Assembly (NCBI RefSeq): GCF_900100195.1
Contig: NZ_FNES01000005.1
Coordinates: 1 to 64,000, forward strand
Reading direction: 5' to 3'
Source of the DNA: Billgrantia gudaonensis
GTDB taxonomy: Bacteria; Pseudomonadota; Gammaproteobacteria; Pseudomonadales; Halomonadaceae
DNA: 64,000 nucleotides
Shown here: in pieces, positions 51,615 through 63,493 of the stretch
Numbering within the stretch: the first letter of the stretch is position 1
Layout: each line of letters opens with the position of its first letter
Notes under the pieces: model-generated
What the model was told of the DNA's origin: nothing
What the model saw: the letters and a program-made list of their open reading frames with translations, nothing else
Databases searched by the model: none
Translations under genes and position numbers: made by a program

Positions 51615-51745
51615 TATCGTCTCCTCGGCCCCAGCGGGGCTGTTGTTGTTGTAGCTGACGTTGCGCAGCGATGGGTTTGGGTGGGTGGAAGCCTGGACGC
51701 CAGGCGTAGCGCTGGCGCGGCGGTTTAGCCGGGGGCGAGCCGCAT

Positions 51746-52498
51746 TCATACCCCCAGCAGGGAATGCAGGTGCTCACGACGCGAGGGCAGCTCGGCTGCC
51801 GATATCTCCTCGATGATGCGGCCGTGCTCCATCACGTAGTGGCGGTCGGCCAGCGGCGCGGCGAAGCGGAAGTTCTGCTCCACCAGCACGATGGTCATGC
51901 CGCGCTCCTTGAGCTTGACCAGCACCTCGCCCAGCGCCTGGACGATGACCGGTGCCAGCCCCTCGGTGATCTCGTCGAGCAGCAGCAGTCGCGCGCCGGT
52001 GCGCAGGATGCGCGCCATGGCCAGCATTTGCTGCTCTCCGCCGGAGAGCCGGGTTCCCTGACTGCGCCGTCGTTCGTAGAGGTTGGGGAACATCGCGTAG
52101 ATGTCATCGATGGACATTCCCCCGGAGCGCACCGTGGGCGGCAGCAGCAGGTTCTCCTCGACGTCGAGGCTGGCGAAGATGCCGCGTTCCTCCGGGCAGT
52201 AGCCGACCCCTAGCCGTGGAATGCGGTGTGGCTTGACGTCGAGCGTCTCGTTGCCGTTGATCATGATCGAGCCGGTACGCCGTCCCACCATGTTCATGAT
52301 CGACTTGAGAGTGGTGCTGCGCCCGGCGCCATTGCGACCCAGCAGCGTCACCAGTTCGCCGCGTCTCACTTCGAAGTCGACGCCGTGCAGGATGTGCGAT
52401 TCGCCGTAAAAGGCATGCAGGTCGCTGACCCTCAGCATTTCGGCGCCGTCGTGATCCCGGTAATGGGTCACACCGGTCTGTTCGGCGAGCTGATTCAT
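51746..52498 (-). CDS. livF: Branched-chain amino acid-type ABC importer, ATPase LivF with Walker A Lys replaced by Arg
   Basis: The product is 250 residues: LLGRNGAGRSTTLKSIMNM is the Walker A region, where the usual lysine is Arg60 (codon CGC at 52319-52321). The signature LSGGEQQMLAMARIL, Walker B LLLLDEITEGLAP and MTIVLVEQNFRFA H-loop are intact. Arg at this position is known to me in some LivF proteins, and a conservative R might still bind phosphate weakly, so this is a subfamily trait rather than damage. It overlaps livG by 4 nt (ATGA). Confidence 0.88.
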   Translation of the reverse strand: MNQLAEQTGVTHYRDHDGAEMLRVSDLHAFYGESHILHGVDFEVRRGELVTLLGRNGAGRSTTLKSIMNMVGRRTGSIMINGNETLDVKPHRIPRLGVGYCPEERGIFASLDVEENLLLPPTVRSGGMSIDDIYAMFPNLYERRRSQGTRLSGGEQQMLAMARILRTGARLLLLDEITEGLAPVIVQALGEVLVKLKERGMTIVLVEQNFRFAAPLADRHYVMEHGRIIEEISAAELPSRREHLHSLLGV

Positions 52499-53268
52499 GC
52501 CCCGGCCTCCTCTTCCGCGACTTCGCTGCCCATGTAGGCTTCCTTGACGCGCGGGTCGGAGGAGACGCTCTCGTAGTCTCCCTCGGCAAGCACGCTGCCA
52601 CGGGCGAGCACGGTGATCCGATCGCACAGGCGGCTGACCACGCTGAGGTTGTGCTCCACCATCAGCACGGTGCGCCCCTTGGCCACGCGCCGGATCAGCT
52701 CGACGATGCGATCGACGTCCTCGGCCCCCATGCCCTGGGTCGGCTCGTCGAGCAGCATCAGCGTCGGCTCCATGGCCAGGGTGGTGGCCACCTCCAGTGC
52801 GCGCTTGCGCCCGTAGGGCATTTCCACGGTGAGCACGTCGGCGTAGTCACTCAGGCCGACTTCATCGAGCAGCGCCACGGCACGCTCATTGAGCGGCTCC
52901 AAGGAGCGTTCGGACTTCCAGAAATGAAAGGACGTCCCCATGGGACGCTGCAGGGCGACCCGAACGTTCTCCAATGCGGTCATGTGGCCGAACACCGCAG
53001 AAATCTGAAAGGAGCGAACCAGCCCCATGCGCGCGATCTCGTTGGCCTTCATGCCGGTGATGGCCTTGCCGCGGTAGAGGATCTCGCCGCGGGTCGGCGG
53101 CAGGAACTTGGTGAGCAGGTTGAAGACAGTGGTCTTGCCGGCTCCGTTGGGACCGATCAGGGCGTGGATGTGCCCCTCCTGAACCTGCAGGTTGACGTCG
53201 TCCACGGCCGTGAAACCGCGAAATTCCTTGGTCAACCCACGGGTTTCGAGTGCGAACTCCTGGGTCAT
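52495..53268 (-). CDS. livG: Branched-chain amino acid-type ABC importer, ATPase LivG
   Basis: The product is 257 residues: Walker A GPNGAGKTTVFN (canonical Lys), GLVRSFQISAVFGHMTALENV Q-loop region, YGRKRALEVATTLAMEPTLMLLDEPTQGMG Walker B, and VEHNLSVVSRLCDRITVLARGSVLAEGDY. With LivF, it energises uptake; here LivG carries the intact catalytic lysine. It is the first gene of the operon, with a palindromic operator upstream. Confidence 0.9.
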   Translation of the reverse strand: MTQEFALETRGLTKEFRGFTAVDDVNLQVQEGHIHALIGPNGAGKTTVFNLLTKFLPPTRGEILYRGKAITGMKANEIARMGLVRSFQISAVFGHMTALENVRVALQRPMGTSFHFWKSERSLEPLNERAVALLDEVGLSDYADVLTVEMPYGRKRALEVATTLAMEPTLMLLDEPTQGMGAEDVDRIVELIRRVAKGRTVLMVEHNLSVVSRLCDRITVLARGSVLAEGDYESVSSDPRVKEAYMGSEVAEEEAGA

Positions 53269-53353
53269 GTGGCGTCCTCTCTGGACCGCCGCTGGCGATC
53301 CGCCGTTGCTGACGTTGTTGTCGTTGTAGAGAAGGCTCAGGACTCTCTAACCT

Positions 53354-53367
53354 TTACGTTAACGTAA
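53354..53367. promoter_or_regulatory. Perfect palindrome TTACGTTAACGTAA upstream of the liv operon
   Basis: The 14-bp site is perfectly symmetrical and lies 86 nt upstream of livG, in the 257-nt space between livG and sdaA. I recall similar TTACG...CGTAA palindromes for MerR-family LiuR, which controls branched-chain amino acid and fatty acid catabolism in Proteobacteria; the match is by memory. No other gene here has this palindrome. Confidence 0.5.
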
Positions 53368-53455
53368 GCTAGAGGACTCGCCTCTAGGGAGCAATAGCTG
53401 AATCGCCGAACTCGACCAATGGCGTAGACGCCTGACAGTTCAATAGCTTGCAAAC

Positions 53456-53484
53456 AAAAACGCGACGCCGGCCGGGGCGTCGCG
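53456..53484 (-). terminator. Terminator of sdaA
   Basis: On the minus strand a 9-bp stem (CGCGACGCC / GGCGTCGCG, loop CCGGCC) is followed by TTTTTGTTT. It lies 41 nt downstream of the sdaA stop. Confidence 0.85.
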
Positions 53485-53525
53485 CTGGTCTACGGTAGGG
53501 GGCTGATCTGGAAAGGATTCGCCCG

Positions 53526-54905
<1,380 letters not shown>

Positions 54906-55075
54906 GGGGATCACCTCTGTTCGCTCGTGAGAACCGAGCGTTCTTTATTGGTCGATGGCTTCATGACACGCCATTCATACATGAGCGAAACTAAAGCCTA
55001 TTGCCATGTCACGGGGAATGATCCTATGTTGGTGGCCTATGGCACGACGAGCAAACGAAAATATCTTCCCTTCAG

Positions 55076-55081
55076 TATAGA
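55076..55081 (+). promoter_or_regulatory. Probable -10 element of the GcvA-like regulator gene
   Basis: TATAGA lies 11 nt before the ATG at 55093. Transcription from it would start about position 55088, leaving a leader of roughly five bases with no ribosome site, so the mRNA may be leaderless. I see no good -35. Confidence 0.35.
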
Positions 55082-55092
55082 ATGACTAAAGC

Positions 55093-56034
55093 ATGAGCCG
55101 ACTCTTGCATGCCCAGACCCATGCCTGGCTGAAAGTCTTCGCCGTCAGTGCCCGGCTGCTCTCCTTCACGCGCGCCGCCGAGGAGCTGCACGTGACGACC
55201 GGCGCCGTCAGCCAGCAGATCAAGCAGTTGGAGGCGCGACTCGGCTTCAAGCTGTTCCGTCGCCTGCCGCGTCGCCTGGAGCTGACCGAGGAGGGGCGTC
55301 GACTGGCTGCCGTGGTCGACGAGGCCTACCAGTCGGTGGGGATGGAGATTAAGCGCCTGCGCAGCGGCGTGATGAGCGGCATTCTGCGCCTGCGCAGCGT
55401 GCCGGCCTTCCTCAGCCTGTGGCTGATGCCGCGCCTGCCGCGCCTGCAGGCCCGCTTTCCGGACATCGAACTGCAGGTGATCGCCGAGGACAGCAGCCTG
55501 TCGCTGCGTGAAGGCGAGTTCGACCTGGCCGTGGACCTCGGCGACGGCCACTACCCTGGACTGGCCTGCACGCCACTGATGGAGGAGGTGATCTTTCCCG
55601 TCTGCGCCCCGGCACTGCTGCGCCGCCGCCCCCCGCTGTCGCGTCCCGCGGACCTGGCCTGGTACCCACTGCTCCACGACGTCACCGCCTGGCGTGGCAG
55701 TCAGCCGTATGCCCAGTGGGAACACTATCTGCAGGCCGTGGGTGCCGAGCCGCTCAACGTTCGCCGCGGCTATACCTTCAACCGACACCGCCTGGCCCAG
55801 GAGGCAGCCGTCGCCGGCATGGGCGTGGCCATCGCCCGCCAGGCCCTGCTCACCGACGAACTCAGTACCGGCGCATTGATCGCCCCCTTCAGCGAGCGAG
55901 TCTCCACCGGCAAGCGCTATGGCATCGTCTATCCGACCGGCTCTCTGGACGATCGTCGCGTGGCCGCCGTGCACGACTGGATCGTCGAAGAAGTGGCCCG
56001 CAGCGACAATGCCGCCCCCCTCCCCATGGGCTAA
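55093..56034 (+). CDS. GcvA-like LysR-family regulator
   Basis: The product is 313 residues. N-terminal HTH (KVFAVSARLLSFTRAAEELHVTTGAVSQQIKQLEARLGFKLF) then effector domain (GVMSGILRLRSVPAFLSLWLMPRLPRLQARFPDIELQVIAED, DLAVDLGDGHYPGL). The TTGAVSQQIKQLE helix is the GcvA type. It is divergent from sdaA, so likely a serine- or glycine-linked regulator of it. The ATG has no clear ribosome site (ACTAAAGC upstream). Confidence 0.9.
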   Translation: MSRLLHAQTHAWLKVFAVSARLLSFTRAAEELHVTTGAVSQQIKQLEARLGFKLFRRLPRRLELTEEGRRLAAVVDEAYQSVGMEIKRLRSGVMSGILRLRSVPAFLSLWLMPRLPRLQARFPDIELQVIAEDSSLSLREGEFDLAVDLGDGHYPGLACTPLMEEVIFPVCAPALLRRRPPLSRPADLAWYPLLHDVTAWRGSQPYAQWEHYLQAVGAEPLNVRRGYTFNRHRLAQEAAVAGMGVAIARQALLTDELSTGALIAPFSERVSTGKRYGIVYPTGSLDDRRVAAVHDWIVEEVARSDNAAPLPMG

Positions 56035-56089
56035 CTTCCCAGAGGGGACTACAATAGGCCGCGACGATTCCTCGATGAAAGGTATTCCC

Positions 56090-56743
56090 ATGCCAACAGC
56101 GCCCAATGGCCAAGGCTGGCCGATCCGGTTCGGCGCCGTCTGTCTGCGTGCCGCCCTGTACATCCTGCTCATAGCCGGCCTCGCTCAAGGGGCCTACCTC
56201 GAAGCGTTTCACCTGGAAGCGGTACGCTTCTCCGAACGCGGCTTCACCGAGCTGGCTCAGACCGCCCTGCTCGCCACGGCCACGCTACTGCTGCTGGATA
56301 CCTGGATGCGGCTACGCGCCCTCCCCGAAGTCACCCTGCTGTTGCTGGCCTTCGTGGCCAGCTCGCTGATTCGCGAGCAGGATGTGCACCTGGATGCCCA
56401 TGTCTTCGACGGCGCCTGGCAGTTGCTGGTGAGTCTGGTGGTACTGCCCACGTTGTATTGGGTGATTCGACACCGCCGGCGCTTCCTCGAGCAGTTCGCC
56501 CACTTCTCCAACACCTTCGCGTTCGGCCTGTTCGCCGCCGGGGTGCTGACGACCTACGTCTTTTCCCGGCTCTACGGCCGCGCCGACTTCTGGATGGCGG
56601 TACTCCAGGAGTACTATGTTCGCGATTTCAAGAGTGCCGCGGAGGAGGTCGTCGAGCTGTTGGGCTACGGCTTGATCCTGATCGCGGTGATCGAATTCGC
56701 GCTGCTGGCCCGACGCTGGCATCGAGCGCAGCGCGCGACGTGA
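56090..56743 (+). CDS. Predicted six-pass inner-membrane protein of unknown function
   Basis: The product is 217 residues with about six hydrophobic segments (AVCLRAALYILLIAGLAQGAY, LAQTALLATATLLLLDTWM, LLLLAFVASSLIR, LLVSLVVLPTLYWVI, FAFGLFAAGVLTTYVF, VVELLGYGLILIAVIEFALLA) separated by short charged loops. I do not recognise a family. AAAGG lies 7 nt before ATG 56090; ATG 56075 is an alternative in frame. It is downstream of the GcvA-like gene by 55 nt and convergent with rpoD. Confidence 0.65.
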   Translation: MPTAPNGQGWPIRFGAVCLRAALYILLIAGLAQGAYLEAFHLEAVRFSERGFTELAQTALLATATLLLLDTWMRLRALPEVTLLLLAFVASSLIREQDVHLDAHVFDGAWQLLVSLVVLPTLYWVIRHRRRFLEQFAHFSNTFAFGLFAAGVLTTYVFSRLYGRADFWMAVLQEYYVRDFKSAAEEVVELLGYGLILIAVIEFALLARRWHRAQRAT

Positions 56744-56750
56744 TCGCAAA

Positions 56751-56787
56751 CGACGGCGCCCGCAGCCAGAGACTGCGGGCGCCGTCG
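56751..56787. terminator. Bidirectional terminator-like stem between the membrane protein gene and rpoD
   Basis: A 15-bp perfect stem (CGACGGCGCCCGCAG / CTGCGGGCGCCGTCG) with a 7-nt loop lies between two convergent genes, 7 nt after the membrane-protein stop. On the minus strand it is followed by TTTGCG. Confidence 0.7.
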
Positions 56788-56811
56788 TCGGTATGCGCGA
56801 GCGGCGTACGA

Positions 56812-58665
<1,854 letters not shown>

Positions 58666-58892
58666 AGAAACCCTATCTCGACGAAGAAGAATGAAGCACC
58701 TGAAGCGCTGGGCGGAGAAAAGTCATCAAGCCGAACAGTATAACGGGAAAGCCCGGTGTCCCGCCAGTTCGGCCATTTGCTCGTCATCTCAGGTGTGTTA
58801 GTTTGTTCGGTTGAGCTGGCGCTGGGTAATTACCCTCTATTTGGTGATGGTAGGAGAATTTTCAACCCCCCTGCCAACACCTTGCCCGTCGG
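58666..58892 (-). other. dnaG-rpoD intergenic region, 227 nt
   Basis: No gene is visible. In E. coli this gap holds a heat-shock promoter for rpoD. Here the minus strand has GGTTGAAAATTCTCC (58853-58867) followed by CCATCACC, a partial likeness to a sigma-32 promoter, too weak to call. Confidence 0.3.
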
Positions 58893-60707
58893 CTAGGCTT
58901 TCAACTCCTGCAGCAGCATCGCCAACCGCTCTCTAGCCTCACGCGGCAGGCGCTCGCCTTGACGTTCCCTGGCCAACAGCGCCTCGTACTCCTCGCGTGG
59001 CGACTGGCGCCGACGATGCCGACGCAGATGCGCAACCAACCCATCGAGCTCGGCTCGGCGCGCCTCGCGGGGAATCAGCAGCTCGCGCCGCACCAGCGCC
59101 GTCAACCGTTGGCCCGCCTCGCTGCCGTGAAAGTGCGCCAGCAGAACCTGTGAGCTGCGGTAACGCCCGGCTCGCAGCAGGCGTACCACCTCGCGGCAAA
59201 GCGCTGCATCCTGCGTCGCCCCCTCGGGCAGCCATTCGGCATCGTCTGGCAGGCGCTCCACCAGTCCAGGCTCGTGCACCAGCAATTGAAGGATCCTCGC
59301 CAGAGGCTCCAGTGCCGTCTCGCCCGCCGCATGCGAACGGGACGGCGATCCATGATGCGCCATCGCCTCTGCCGGCGGCTCGGGCGCCGTCGTCTTCGGC
59401 TCGGCGCGGTCCATGAGCGCCGTGAAGCGTGATTCATCGACCCCGGTGCGCCGCGAGAGTTCGCCGAGCAGCAGCGTCCGAAGAACGCCCTCCGGCAATT
59501 TGCCGATGACGCCCAGCACCTGGCTGGCATAGCGCTCGCGGTCCTCGATACGAGCCAGGTCGCGACCCCGCGCCGCTTGATCGAAGAGAAACTCCGACAG
59601 CGGGCTGGCACAGGTGATGCGATCCGTGAAGGCTTCGCATCCCTCACGACGTACCAGGCTGTCCGGATCCTCCCCCTCGGGCAGGAACAGGAAGCGTGCC
59701 TGGCGACCGTCGATCATCAGCGGCAGCACCGTCTCGAGGGCCCGCGCCGCCGCCTGGCGGCCGGCACGGTCGCCGTCGAAACAGAACACCACCTCGTCGA
59801 CGACCCGAAACAGCCGCGCCAGGTGTTCCTCGCTGGTGGCGGTGCCCAACGTCGCCACGGCATTGCGAATGCCGAACTGCGCCAGCGCCACCACGTCCAT
59901 GTAACCTTCGACGATCAGCAGCCGCTCCAGGCGGGCATTGGCCTGGCGCGCCTCGTACAGGCCGTAGAGCTCACGCCCCTTGTGAAACACCGGCGTTTCC
60001 GGCGAATTCAGATACTTCGGCTTGGCATCGCCGAGCACGCGACCGCCAAAGGCGATGGTCCGGCCGCGCACGTCGCGAATGGGGAACATCACCCGATCAC
60101 GAAAGCGATCATAGGTGCGTCCACTCTCCTCGCGGTGTACCAGCAGGCCGTACTCCACCTGCACCGATTCGGGAATGCCGCGCTCGGCGAGGTGCCGCTT
60201 GAGCCCCTCCCAACCGTCGGGAGCATAACCAATGCCGAAATCGGCCAGCACCTCGCTCGACAGCCCGCGGTTCGACAGGTACTCCCGCGCCACCTGCGCC
60301 TCGGGCATCTTCAACCGCTCGCGGAAGTAGCTCGCCGCCAGCTCGAGCAGATTGACCCCTTCCTTGCGCTTGCGCTCCCGGATCTGAGCCTGGGGGTCGT
60401 CACTCCCCTCCCGCGGCACCTCCAGGCCCAGACGCCCCGCCAGCCGTTCCACGGCCTCGGGAAACGACAGGCGGTCGTATTCCATCAGAAAGCGCACGGC
60501 ATTGCCGTGGGCACCGCAACCGAAACAGTGGTAGAACTGCTTGTCGGCACTGACGGTGAACGAGGGCGTCTTCTCCTGATGGAAGGGACACAGCCCCGAA
60601 TGATTGCGACCGGTTTTCTTGAGTGCCACGCGCTCGCCAACCACCTCGACCACGTCGACACGGGCCAGCAGATCGTCGATGAAGCGCTGAGGAATCGGAC
60701 CGGCCAT
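58893..60707 (-). CDS. dnaG: DNA primase DnaG
   Basis: The product is 604 residues. N-terminal zinc finger Cys40, His43, Cys61, Cys64 (GLCPFHQEKTPSF ... HCFGCGAHGNA); RNA polymerase core (RVMFPIRDVRGRTIAFGGRVLGDAKPKYLNSPETPVFHKG); Toprim LLIVEGYMDVVAL and FCFDGDRAGRQAA; and a C-terminal DnaB-interaction region. It makes primers at the replication fork. It lies between rpsU and rpoD, as in other gammaproteobacteria. Confidence 0.97.
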   Translation of the reverse strand: MAGPIPQRFIDDLLARVDVVEVVGERVALKKTGRNHSGLCPFHQEKTPSFTVSADKQFYHCFGCGAHGNAVRFLMEYDRLSFPEAVERLAGRLGLEVPREGSDDPQAQIRERKRKEGVNLLELAASYFRERLKMPEAQVAREYLSNRGLSSEVLADFGIGYAPDGWEGLKRHLAERGIPESVQVEYGLLVHREESGRTYDRFRDRVMFPIRDVRGRTIAFGGRVLGDAKPKYLNSPETPVFHKGRELYGLYEARQANARLERLLIVEGYMDVVALAQFGIRNAVATLGTATSEEHLARLFRVVDEVVFCFDGDRAGRQAAARALETVLPLMIDGRQARFLFLPEGEDPDSLVRREGCEAFTDRITCASPLSEFLFDQAARGRDLARIEDRERYASQVLGVIGKLPEGVLRTLLLGELSRRTGVDESRFTALMDRAEPKTTAPEPPAEAMAHHGSPSRSHAAGETALEPLARILQLLVHEPGLVERLPDDAEWLPEGATQDAALCREVVRLLRAGRYRSSQVLLAHFHGSEAGQRLTALVRRELLIPREARRAELDGLVAHLRRHRRRQSPREEYEALLARERQGERLPREARERLAMLLQELKA

Positions 60708-60868
60708 GGAGGTATCGCCACGTCAGAATGGGAATGACGGCCGCGGGGCGACGGAATCAGGGCAGCCGACAGGAACAGTGGAAAAACAAGCGGCCACCCA
60801 CTGGCGGCCGCTTGCTCGTCCTTCCGAAGCGGTCGGCGCAGCACGCCGCAGCCGCTCCACAGTACGGA

Positions 60869-61084
60869 TCAATAGAGCCGTTCGAAACGCTTGCGCTCAC
60901 GCTGAAGCTTCTTGGCGTGACGCTTGACCGCGGCGGCCGCCTTGCGCTTGCGCTCTGCAGTCGGCTTCTCGTAGTGCTCGCGACGGCGAACCTCGGACAG
61001 AATGCCGGCTTTTTCACAGGAACGCTTGAAGCGACGCAGGGCGACGTCAAACGGCTCGTTATCACGTACTTTGACAGAAGGCAT
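60869..61084 (-). CDS. rpsU: 30S ribosomal protein S21
   Basis: The product is 71 residues: [26 protein letters not shown] and [25 protein letters not shown], the S21 sequence. It binds the 30S platform and helps initiation. First gene of the operon, 161 nt before dnaG, with a GGTGAG ribosome site. Confidence 0.98.
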   Translation of the reverse strand: MPSVKVRDNEPFDVALRRFKRSCEKAGILSEVRRREHYEKPTAERKRKAAAAVKRHAKKLQRERKRFERLY

Positions 61085-61263
61085 TAAGCACTCACCTACC
61101 TTAAGGAATCTCGAGTTCGGTTTGTACGCACACCCTCCACGAACGTTTCCCTGCGTGCACCTTACCCATGACGTTGGGCAGCGATGCGCCGCCATCGTTC
61201 ATGACGACCGCGGCATGATGGAAACGCCCCCTGGATGCACGACCCAGTGTTGCAGCGCACGAT

Positions 61264-61292
61264 ATTCTAGTCGTCGGCCGCGCGCTTTGCAA
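61264..61292 (-). promoter_or_regulatory. Sigma-70 promoter of the rpsU-dnaG-rpoD operon
   Basis: On the minus strand TTGCAA (61287-61292) and TAGAAT (61264-61269) are separated by 17 bp, matching sigma-70 consensus in four of six positions at -35 and five of six at -10. The start site would be near 61257, about 173 nt before the rpsU ATG. Confidence 0.65.
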
Positions 61293-61521
61293 ATGCCCCA
61301 CCGTGAAACGCAGCCCGGGCTTGACGTCGCCAGGAGGGCACGCCTCCAAGTCGATCGGCGCCCGACCGGCGCGGAGACACCCGGCGACACGCAACAACGC
61401 CCGCCGCTCGTCGACCTCCTGCACGTGAGTCACTCGGGCCAGTGGCTGAAAGAAACAGCGATGCGGGGCCGCGGTGTCCCATTCACCCGCGAGTCTCCCG
61501 GAAGCCAGCGCCGGGGCGATT

Positions 61522-61530
61522 TGCTAGAAT
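61522..61530 (+). promoter_or_regulatory. Extended -10 promoter element of tsaD
   Basis: TGCTAGAAT includes the TGn extension and -10 TAGAAT at 61525-61530. No good -35 precedes it; the extension can compensate. Transcription would start around 61537, about 24 nt before the ATG. Confidence 0.5.
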
Positions 61531-61560
61531 GCCCTCCTCACCCCAGCGCGAGAGCGTTCC

Positions 61561-62589
61561 ATGCGAGTCCTCGGGATCGAAACCTCCTGCGACGAGACCG
61601 GCGTCGCCGTCTATGACACCCAGCGCGGCCTCACCGCCGATGCCCTTTACAGCCAGGTCGCCATGCATGCCGAGTACGGCGGCGTGGTGCCGGAACTCGC
61701 CTCTCGGGACCATACCCGGCGGCTGCTGCCGCTGATCCAGCAGGTGCTCGACGAGGCCCGTCTGACGCGAAGCCAGATCGACGCCATCGCCTACACTGCC
61801 GGCCCCGGCCTGGTGGGCGCCCTGATGGTGGGCGCCAGCACCGCACACGGCATGGCCCGCGCACTGGGTATTCCGGTGCTCGGCGTGCACCACATGGAAG
61901 GCCACCTGCTGGCACCGATGCTGGAACCGGAATCGCCTGACTTTCCCTTCGTCGCCCTGCTGGTTTCCGGCGGACACACCCAGCTCGTCGCGGTGGAAGG
62001 GCTGGGTCGCTACCGACTGCTCGGCGAATCGGTGGACGACGCTGCGGGAGAGGCCTTCGACAAGGCCGCCAAGATGCTGGGCCTGGACTACCCCGGCGGG
62101 CCGCAGGTGGCGAAGCTGGCCGCGGCGGGAGATCCGTCGCGCTGGCGCTTCCCGCGCCCGATGACCGATCGCCCGGGCCTGGATTTCAGCTTCTCGGGGC
62201 TCAAGACGCACACGCTCACGGCGATTCGCCAACTCGAGGCGGCCGGAGCACTCGACGACCAGGCTCGTGCCGACGTGGCGCGCGCCTTCGAGGAAGCCGT
62301 GGTCGACACGCTGGCGATCAAATGTCGCCGCGCGCTGGACGACACCGGCCTCAAGCGACTGGTGGTGGCCGGCGGCGTCAGCGCCAACGTGAGGCTACGC
62401 GAACGTCTCGCGACGGCATGCACGAAGCGTGGTGCCCGCGTTTACTACCCCCGTGGGCGTTTCTGCACCGACAACGGCGCCATGATCGCCTATGTGGGTG
62501 CGCAGCGCCTGATGGCCGGCGAGCGCGACGAGCCCGGTCTGATGCAGGCGGTGCCGCGCTGGCCGTTGGACTCCCTGCGGGAGCCGTAA
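61561..62589 (+). CDS. tsaD: tRNA N6-threonylcarbamoyladenosine transferase TsaD
   Basis: The product is 342 residues. [20 protein letters not shown] is the N-terminal ASKHA motif; metal-binding His111 and His115 lie in [22 protein letters not shown] and [12 protein letters not shown] follow. It completes t6A modification of ANN-decoding tRNAs, including tRNA-Ile. GAGAG precedes the ATG. It ends at a heptamer repeat and is convergent with plsY. Confidence 0.97.
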   Translation: MRVLGIETSCDETGVAVYDTQRGLTADALYSQVAMHAEYGGVVPELASRDHTRRLLPLIQQVLDEARLTRSQIDAIAYTAGPGLVGALMVGASTAHGMARALGIPVLGVHHMEGHLLAPMLEPESPDFPFVALLVSGGHTQLVAVEGLGRYRLLGESVDDAAGEAFDKAAKMLGLDYPGGPQVAKLAAAGDPSRWRFPRPMTDRPGLDFSFSGLKTHTLTAIRQLEAAGALDDQARADVARAFEEAVVDTLAIKCRRALDDTGLKRLVVAGGVSANVRLRERLATACTKRGARVYYPRGRFCTDNGAMIAYVGAQRLMAGERDEPGLMQAVPRWPLDSLREP

Positions 62590-62667
62590 GCCGTAAGCCG
62601 TAAGCCATGAAGATGCCTCTGCGCTGACCAGTGGCAACGGTTTTCTCTTACAGCTTATAGCTTACCG
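62582..62667. repeat. Tandem AGCCGTA heptamers with an inverted relative
   Basis: AGCCGTA occurs three times in tandem at 62582-62602 with a fourth partial copy AGCCATG (62603-62609); the first covers the tsaD stop. On the opposite strand GTAAGCTATAAGCTGTAAG (62646-62664) is a related heptad series (TAAGC every 7 nt). The two form an inverted arrangement between convergent genes. Their function is unknown. Confidence 0.75.
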
Positions 62668-62690
62668 CTCCGGGCGAAGCCCGGGTTGGC

Positions 62691-63278
62691 TCATAAACCC
62701 GGCTCCTCGCCATGGCGCAGGCGGCGAATGTTGAGCAGGTGACGCACCAGCACCAGCAAGGTGAAGGCGATCACCACCAGGACGTAGTCGGGCGCCAGCC
62801 ACAGGCTCGCTACGGGTGCCAGGCAGGCGCTGGCCAGCGAGGCCACTGCCGCGGTACGCAACCGGCGAGCCGCCAACAGCCACAGCAAGGCACAGGCCAG
62901 CGCCACTCCGGGCATGAGCACCAGCATAACCCCGAAGGCGCTGGCCACGCCCTTTCCGCCGCGAAAGCGATGCCATACCGGATAGCTGTGTCCGAGCAGA
63001 ACGGCCAGCCCCACGAGACCCTGCGCCCAGGGCGGAAAACCGAGCGCCATGGCCAGCCACAGCGCCGGCATGCCCTTGACGGCATCCACCACCAGCGTGG
63101 CCAGCGCCAAGCGCCGGCCATGCAGGCGCAGGACGTTGGAAAAGCCCGGATTGCCGGAACCGGAGTGAAACGGGCTCTCCACGCCAGCCAACCGGCACAC
63201 GCTGAGCGCTCCCAGCCAGGAGCCACTGAGGTAGCCCAGCGCCACCATCCACGGCAACTGCCACTCGACCGCTGTCAC
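62691..63278 (-). CDS. plsY: Glycerol-3-phosphate acyltransferase PlsY
   Basis: The product is 195 residues with five to seven membrane segments. The PlsY family blocks are SGNPGFSNVLRLHGRR (substrate-binding GNPGxxN), HSYPVWHRFRGGKGVASAFG and the C-terminal RHLLNIRRL. It acylates glycerol-3-phosphate from acyl-phosphate, starting phospholipid synthesis at the membrane. The start GTG 63278 follows AAGGAG. Divergent from folB. Confidence 0.93.
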   Translation of the reverse strand: MTAVEWQLPWMVALGYLSGSWLGALSVCRLAGVESPFHSGSGNPGFSNVLRLHGRRLALATLVVDAVKGMPALWLAMALGFPPWAQGLVGLAVLLGHSYPVWHRFRGGKGVASAFGVMLVLMPGVALACALLWLLAARRLRTAAVASLASACLAPVASLWLAPDYVLVVIAFTLLVLVRHLLNIRRLRHGEEPGL

Positions 63279-63493
63279 TCGGTTTCGCTCCTTTCTGCCG
63301 CCTGTCGGCGTTGCCCGATCGTCACGGGACAGCCGCATCATGTCGCAGTCGATCAGCGTTGAGTCCGATAGGCCGCGGGTCCTCGCATCATTCTGCCACC
63401 CACCTTGCACCGGGAACAGCGGACGACTGTCATCCCTCCCATGGCTCACGTACAATCGGCGGCCAATCCTAGCCCAGCCCCGGAACGCTCAGA

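Larger units (their letters stand above)
61085..61560. other. Divergent control region between rpsU and tsaD, 476 nt
   Basis: No protein gene is supported here. It carries the rpsU operon promoter at 61264-61292 (minus) and the tsaD promoter near 61522-61530 (plus). The rpsU leader would be about 175 nt, long for a ribosomal protein and without an obvious strong hairpin. Confidence 0.6.

Noticed and set aside
58853..58880. Heat-shock (sigma-32) promoter before rpoD
   Set aside because: Only TTGAAA and a loose CCAT-like element are present with unsuitable spacing.
61101..61433. A 110-codon minus-strand frame between rpsU and tsaD
   Set aside because: It overlaps the rpsU promoter and has no ribosome site or recognisable sequence.
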